From the NCBI GenBank assembly GCA_002715405.1, contig PAZD01000032.1, positions 10,831 to 21,134 on the forward strand: a DNA stretch of 10,304 nt. The letters run 5' to 3'. The position numbers were made by a program, and so were the translations under genes. The notes below the pieces were generated by a model. The model saw only the letters and a program-made list of their open reading frames with translations, searched no databases and had not been told where the DNA came from. Position 1 is the stretch's first letter. Each line of letters starts with the position of its first letter. Shown piece after piece: positions 7,119 through 10,304 of this stretch. The stretch comes from Acidimicrobiaceae bacterium (lineage in GTDB: Bacteria > Actinomycetota > Acidimicrobiia > Acidimicrobiales > UBA8592).

Positions 7119-7871
7119 ATGGAACCGCGTATTGCTGCAACACCGATCACTTGGGGATTCGCGGGAAATAACCGTTGGGGTATTGATCTTCCACAGGAAC
7201 GGATTCTTTCAGAAATGGTTCAGGTTGGATTCAATGCGACGGAAACTGGTGTTCCAGGATTCTTACCTCATGATGGGATAGAAGCTAGAGCTATTTTGGA
7301 AAAACATGGTTTACGCGCAACCTCTGGTCCTGTTTCATTCGTTATTCATGAAGAGGGTTCACGCCAGAGTGCTTTAGAAACTGTTCGAAAAGCCGGACAT
7401 CGTCTCGTAACTATGGGTGGTGAAGTTCTCATTACCGTCCCGAAACCTGGTAATCGAAAATCAGGCGAACAGTTGGATGAAGATGGTTGGAAGAGGCTGT
7501 GCGAAGGCTTAGATGCTATTGAAGAACTGTGCCGATCTATGGGACTTGAGCAGGCTTTACACCCTCATGTGGGTTCGCTGGTAGAAACGAAAGAAGATAT
7601 GCGGCGAATCATGGAATCAAGTGCATGCGGGTGGTGTCTTGATACCGCCCATATAGCAAGCGGCGATCTTGATCCGAGTGATTTCTTGGCCATGGCTGGA
7701 GAACGAGTTACTCTCATCCATGTCAAAGATCTCAATGTTGACCTCGGGAGGAAAATGGTTCAGCATAAAATTGCTTTTGATGCTGCGATAAGGAAGAAAG
7801 TGTTCGTCCCGTTAGGAGACGGTGACCTTGACCTCTCGGGAATTATCCCTCTTCTCCCAAAGGAACCATGA
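7119..7871 (+). CDS. IolE-like sugar phosphate isomerase/epimerase, cut short by an in-frame TGA
   Basis: 250 codons up to the TGA, against about 290 for the uninterrupted frame, which is close to the family's usual length. It is a xylose-isomerase-like TIM barrel, nearest in style to inosose dehydratase (IolE): TPITWG (8-13), ATETGVPGFLP (40-50), HPHVGSLVET (148-157), DTAH (175-178), HVKD (201-204) and FVPLGDGDLDL (229-239). Metal ligands by family analogy include E156 or neighbours, D175, H178 and H201. The TGA stands where relatives have Trp, and the same frame continues with WVVEQD, whose Glu lies in the eighth barrel strand and is normally a metal ligand. As written, the product lacks that strand and is probably inactive unless TGA is read through. 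It is the first gene of an overlapping run that continues with an unknown protein and a PhyH-type dioxygenase. Confidence 0.82.
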   Translation: MEPRIAATPITWGFAGNNRWGIDLPQERILSEMVQVGFNATETGVPGFLPHDGIEARAILEKHGLRATSGPVSFVIHEEGSRQSALETVRKAGHRLVTMGGEVLITVPKPGNRKSGEQLDEDGWKRLCEGLDAIEELCRSMGLEQALHPHVGSLVETKEDMRRIMESSACGWCLDTAHIASGDLDPSDFLAMAGERVTLIHVKDLNVDLGRKMVQHKIAFDAAIRKKVFVPLGDGDLDLSGIIPLLPKEP

Positions 7872-7991
7872 TGGGTGGTAGAACAAGATCAGGGAATAGG
7901 TGAGCTTCCTGAAGATGGTTCAGGTCCTATGTCGGATGCCAGAACTAGCTTGAATATTCTTCGAGGGCTATTAGGGTCATCAAATGGATAA
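7872..7991 (+). pseudogene. Cut-off C-terminal end of the IolE-like gene, in frame after the TGA
   Basis: Thirty-nine codons follow the TGA in the same frame and end at TAA (7989-7991). They begin WVVEQD and include a PMSDARTSLNILRGLLG stretch, the normal C-terminal strand and helix of this TIM-barrel family (VVEQD, then a segment with Pro, then a final helix). The next gene's ATG at 7984 overlaps this frame by 8 bases, the usual arrangement in an operon, which implies that the long frame was the ancestral gene. No frameshift is needed: one G-to-A change (TGG to TGA) accounts for the break. Confidence 0.7.
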
Positions 7992-8247
7992 GGAGGTAAA
8001 AATCCCTCGGGATTGGAATGCCGAGGTACAAACCAACATTGACAGATACGATTTCACCTTTAATCTTCAAAAGGACTTCACCATAGCAGGCCGGATATAT
8101 GGCCGCATGCTTGAACTCAAAGGCATATATCTGGAAGCATGCGATCAAGATCCAACGGCAGCTGGCACAAAATACCACTTACATACTGAGCTAGATCAAC
8201 TTATCCTCAGGGCCAAAGAACGACTTGAAACTTGGAATGACCAGTAG
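7984..8247 (+). CDS. Unknown small soluble protein between the IolE-like and PhyH genes
   Basis: 87 residues; I do not recognise a family. It is soluble and strongly charged, with no signal peptide or membrane segment. A long helical middle and end is likely (about 29-53 and 65-86, ending AKERLETWNDQ), and a DQDPTAAGTKY turn joins the two helices, so a helical hairpin is a reasonable guess. The ATG overlaps the end of the IolE-like reading frame by 8 bases, and its own stop (TAG) overlaps the start of the dioxygenase gene. Such tight overlap suggests translational coupling and a role linked to these enzymes. An AAGGAGG stretch lies inside the gene just after the ATG, but no in-frame start codon follows it, so it does not set a start. 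Confidence 0.7.
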   Translation: MDKEVKIPRDWNAEVQTNIDRYDFTFNLQKDFTIAGRIYGRMLELKGIYLEACDQDPTAAGTKYHLHTELDQLILRAKERLETWNDQ

Positions 8248-9037
8248 CATGCTTCAAGCTAGTCAGCGAAAATCATACGAAACCGATGGAGTGGTTTATC
8301 TCTCCAAGATCTTTGATCTGGAATGGATTCATTTCCTTCGTGATGCTTTTGAACTTGCCCTTAGCCAACCCGGCCCTCTTTCTGAAGAATACACTCCGGA
8401 GGGAAAGGCTGGCAGATTTTTTACTGACCTCGATATGTGGCAGCGCTTAGAACCATTCAAATCATTTATCTTTGAATCACCAGCGGTAAAAATTGCCGGC
8501 GAAATTATGCAGTCGACGCGTATCAATTTCTTCTATGACCAGATGTTCGTTAAGTACCAACAAACTGAAGAACATACTCCATGGCATCAAGATCAGCCCT
8601 ACTGGGCGGTAACTGGGAAACAAGTATGTTCTGTCTGGTTGCCTCTAGACCCGATAGAGAAAAGTTCATCTTTGCAATTCATTAAAGGAAGCCACCAGTG
8701 GCCCGCTCATAACCCGCATCATTTTGGGGATGATACCCCTTATGAGGGAACTGGTTTACCAGAGCTACCTGATATAGAAAAGGGGTTAAGCCAATATGAA
8801 ATTCTTTCTTGGGATGTTGAGCCCGGTGATTGTCTGGTATTTCAAGGCATGATTGTTCATGGCTCTTATGGCAATTCAAGTTCTGACGTTCCGCGCAGGG
8901 CTTTAGCGACGAGGTGGTGCGGAGATGATGTTCGATATTTCCGAGGACCAGGCGAGATTGCTATTCCAACGTCTGATCCAGGTCTCTCTGACGGAGATCT
9001 TCTCGATTGCGACTTATTTCCCTCTATCGCTCTGTAA
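8237..9037 (+). CDS. Phytanoyl-CoA dioxygenase (PhyH) family protein
   Basis: 266 residues from the chosen ATG. PhyH-type enzymes are non-haem Fe(II)/2-oxoglutarate dioxygenases that hydroxylate small lipids, amino acids or other metabolites. The iron facial triad is visible: H117 and D119 in TPWHQDQPYW, and H208 in GMIVHGSYGN. An Arg pair in VPRRALATRW (about 218-227) is placed to bind 2-oxoglutarate. Also seen are the N-terminal YETDGVVYL segment typical of the family, VWLPLDPI (133-140) and LQFIKGSHQW (146-155). The frame opens at a TTG (8225), and ATGs at 8237 and 8249 are possible starts; I prefer 8237, which overlaps the upstream gene by 11 bases, though no strong ribosome site marks any of them. 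The substrate is unknown. It is the last gene of the run; the stop is TAA. Confidence 0.92.
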   Translation: MTSSMLQASQRKSYETDGVVYLSKIFDLEWIHFLRDAFELALSQPGPLSEEYTPEGKAGRFFTDLDMWQRLEPFKSFIFESPAVKIAGEIMQSTRINFFYDQMFVKYQQTEEHTPWHQDQPYWAVTGKQVCSVWLPLDPIEKSSSLQFIKGSHQWPAHNPHHFGDDTPYEGTGLPELPDIEKGLSQYEILSWDVEPGDCLVFQGMIVHGSYGNSSSDVPRRALATRWCGDDVRYFRGPGEIAIPTSDPGLSDGDLLDCDLFPSIAL

Positions 9038-9093
9038 AGCTTAGTCTGAGATCTCCCGCAGTTTTTGTTTGGGGCTTGACGTTATTCGAGGCT

Positions 9094-9294
9094 CTATTCC
9101 GGATTCTTGGATGATTCTTCCGTTCTTTTCACAAGTTGAAAAAAGGAGATGAATCCATATAGGAGAGCGGCGATAATACCGCCTATTACTGCGCCGATAA
9201 GAGCGCTTAGAAAACTTTGAGAGCCGATAATGCCGAGAATTCCACCAATAATTGCCCCAATGAGCGCAGCCTTTACGAGCTTTCTGTAGTTCAA
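9094..9294 (-). CDS. Small two-helix membrane protein with glycine-zipper repeat
   Basis: 66 residues from a TTG start; I do not recognise a named family. A basic N-terminus (NYRKLVK) leads into two hydrophobic helices (about 8-24 and 28-50), then a charged tail (KRTEESSKNPE). The helices are an internal repeat: ALIGAIIGGI and ALIGAVIGGI, each with GxxxG-type spacing that favours close helix packing or oligomers, so a membrane hairpin is likely. The start rests on AAAAGGAG (plus-strand 9302-9309), a strong ribosome site 7 bases upstream of the TTG at 9292-9294. The frame stays open 17 codons further up to another TTG at 9345, which has no such site. The stop is TAG. It converges with the dioxygenase and stands apart from the catabolic genes in style. 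Confidence 0.65.
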   Translation of the reverse strand: MNYRKLVKAALIGAIIGGILGIIGSQSFLSALIGAVIGGIIAALLYGFISFFQLVKRTEESSKNPE

Positions 9295-9465
9295 CTTCCG
9301 ACTCCTTTTGGATTGTATTGTGTACCCAAAGTTCACAACATACAATTTTAAGAGCGGTATTCCTATATTTATGCTTTTTCTTCATGTATTCAAAGGGTTT
9401 CTCCCTTGCATAAAGTACCTTTAGGTCCCCCTACGGCATAGGAAAATTGTTTAACATTTACCCCT

Positions 9466-9483
9466 ATAACCTCAATAACCTCA
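9466..9483. repeat. Two adjacent copies of ATAACCTCA
   Basis: An exact 9-bp tandem repeat (9466-9474 and 9475-9483) in the control region between the divergent small membrane protein and secreted protein genes. It could be a paired binding site for a regulator or a simple replication slip; the sequence does not decide. Confidence 0.4.
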
Positions 9484-9490
9484 TTTAGCA

Positions 9491-9509
9491 CTTTAGTAAC
9501 AGTCTAAAG
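9491..9509. promoter_or_regulatory. Inverted repeat CTTTAG-N7-CTAAAG before the secreted protein gene
   Basis: Perfect 6-bp arms around 7 bases, ending 9 bases before the ribosome site of the secreted protein gene. It could be an operator or a leader hairpin. No T-run follows, so a terminator is unlikely. Confidence 0.3.
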
Positions 9510-9531
9510 CTGCTTATAGGGAGTATTTCCT

Positions 9532-10304
9532 GTGTTTGTAGTGCAAAATCTTGCTTCCCGAATCTCCCTAAGACGCCTATTCTTCATGTCGTTTATAATC
9601 GCCCTATTGGCGGCCTTGTTAATCTTGGTTCCGGATAGGAGCAGGCCTGCTTTTGCAGCGGTTGAAGATCTGGATGCTCAGGGAACAGGATTTCCCTGCT
9701 CATCATCCGAAGGACGTGGCGGTATCCCATATCATCACGTCTGGGGTACATCTAAAAACGACCTCATCGACACAACTGTGTCTGGCACTGATGGTATTCA
9801 GTGGCAGTTAGGTGGATATGATCCAGCAACGGGAATCTACTCGGTGGAAGGAACATGGTCCCCAAAGAATAATGGAGGGTTAACCGATGATAACGGTGCT
9901 CCGTTGATAGAAGCAGGCCATTTCTCAACAGATGACGACAACAAAATAGAGCAAGTCAATGGGCAGGTTATGGACCCGTACGGCAACGCCTATATTGCAA
10001 TCATGCCCAAGAGTGGCAAGGGCGACACGTATTACGTTCAACTTCTCCCCGATAGTAATAATGACGGGTTGGGCGAAATGCGCGCCATAGCAAACCTGGG
10101 TAGCGTGCAAGACATCAATGGGGGAACCTACATCGAGGAAAATGGTGTCCCGTATGCGCTTATCTCAAATAATTTTCTCGGTGGAAGCACCTATAAAATT
10201 CCTCTTATACGCCCTGATGGAGCGACGATTCCAGAAATTGATGAGCAAGCCGGGTGGAGCGGTGGTCCACCAAAAGACTATTCATGGGTGAAAGAAGGCA
10301 TCAC
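9532..10304 (+). CDS. Secreted protein with signal peptide, 3' end outside the window
   Basis: 257 codons are visible and remain open to the right edge. A basic start (about residues 10-16, SRISLRR) is followed by a hydrophobic core (17-33, FFMSFIIALLAALLILV) and an AFA|A site after residue 42, a clear Sec signal peptide. The exported part is rich in Gly, Asp, Asn and aromatic residues, looks all-beta, and holds DSNNDG (174-179), a calcium-loop-like DxNxDG motif. I do not recognise the domain; a beta-propeller or cell-surface repeat protein is a guess. The GTG at 9532 was chosen because AGGGAG (9518-9523) lies 8 bases upstream; a GTG at 9541 and an ATG at 9586 are alternatives, the latter leaving a shorter basic region. 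It appears unrelated to the catabolic genes. Confidence 0.78.
   Translation, partial: MFVVQNLASRISLRRLFFMSFIIALLAALLILVPDRSRPAFAAVEDLDAQGTGFPCSSSEGRGGIPYHHVWGTSKNDLIDTTVSGTDGIQWQLGGYDPATGIYSVEGTWSPKNNGGLTDDNGAPLIEAGHFSTDDDNKIEQVNGQVMDPYGNAYIAIMPKSGKGDTYYVQLLPDSNNDGLGEMRAIANLGSVQDINGGTYIEENGVPYALISNNFLGGSTYKIPLIRPDGATIPEIDEQAGWSGGPPKDYSWVKEGI

Noticed and set aside
7869..7871. TGA in the IolE-like gene as a selenocysteine codon
   Set aside because: The family has Trp, not Cys, at this place, and I see no hairpin of the needed kind just after the codon.
7868..7903. Restart ORF at the ATGATG overlapping the TGA
   Set aside because: It gives only 11 codons in another frame before a stop, so it cannot supply the missing C-terminus.
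9046..9070. Possible intrinsic terminator after the PhyH gene (GAGATCTC palindrome, then a T-rich stretch)
   Set aside because: The palindrome has no loop, and the alternative CTG...CAG stem pairs only three bases, so no stable hairpin precedes the T-run.
9312..9335. Minus-strand TTGTGA-15-TACAAT promoter for the small membrane protein
   Set aside because: Transcription from it would begin inside the ribosome site that sets the TTG start, so the two calls conflict.

Overview
The window is bacterial: compact genes, short intergenic gaps, no introns and no RNA genes that I can see. Base composition is moderate (roughly mid-40s % GC by eye). The enzyme mix is an F420/flavin LLM-type oxidoreductase, a type I Baeyer-Villiger monooxygenase, two SDRs, two SnoaL/NTF2-fold proteins, a cupin, an IolE-like TIM barrel and a phytanoyl-CoA dioxygenase-like protein. 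That resembles the accessory catabolic gene content described for free-living, often marine, oligotrophic bacteria such as SAR202-type Chloroflexota. This assignment is inference from gene content only; no marker gene is present.

Layout. 74-1576: two minus-strand genes, a SnoaL-like protein and an LLM flavin oxidoreductase, separated by a perfect 15-bp palindrome. 1577-1696: divergent control region. 1697-2167: plus-strand SnoaL-like gene. 2194-2970: minus-strand SDR. 3017-4187: plus-strand SDR and cupin pair. 4189-7003: minus-strand Baeyer-Villiger monooxygenase followed by an EamA/DMT exporter. 7004-7118: divergent control region. 7119-9037: plus-strand run of overlapping genes made of an IolE-like sugar phosphate isomerase/epimerase broken by an in-frame TGA, an 87-codon-class unknown protein and a PhyH-type dioxygenase. 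9094-9294: minus-strand small two-helix membrane protein. 9532 to the right edge: the start of a secreted protein that runs out of the window.

Taken together, 74-9037 looks like a set of small transcription units for oxidative breakdown of organic molecules. A ketone could be made by an SDR, converted to an ester or lactone by the Baeyer-Villiger enzyme, and further processed by the LLM enzyme, SnoaL-like proteins, cupin and dioxygenase, with the EamA protein moving substrate or product. The substrate cannot be read from the sequence. No mobile element, CRISPR array or defence system is visible.

The most notable point is the TGA at 7869-7871. It sits where the family normally has Trp, and the frame continues for 39 more codons that carry the family's conserved C-terminal VVEQD strand. 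None of the 11 complete genes in the window otherwise ends in TGA. A simple nonsense mutation or base error is the leading explanation, but recoding is worth a check.
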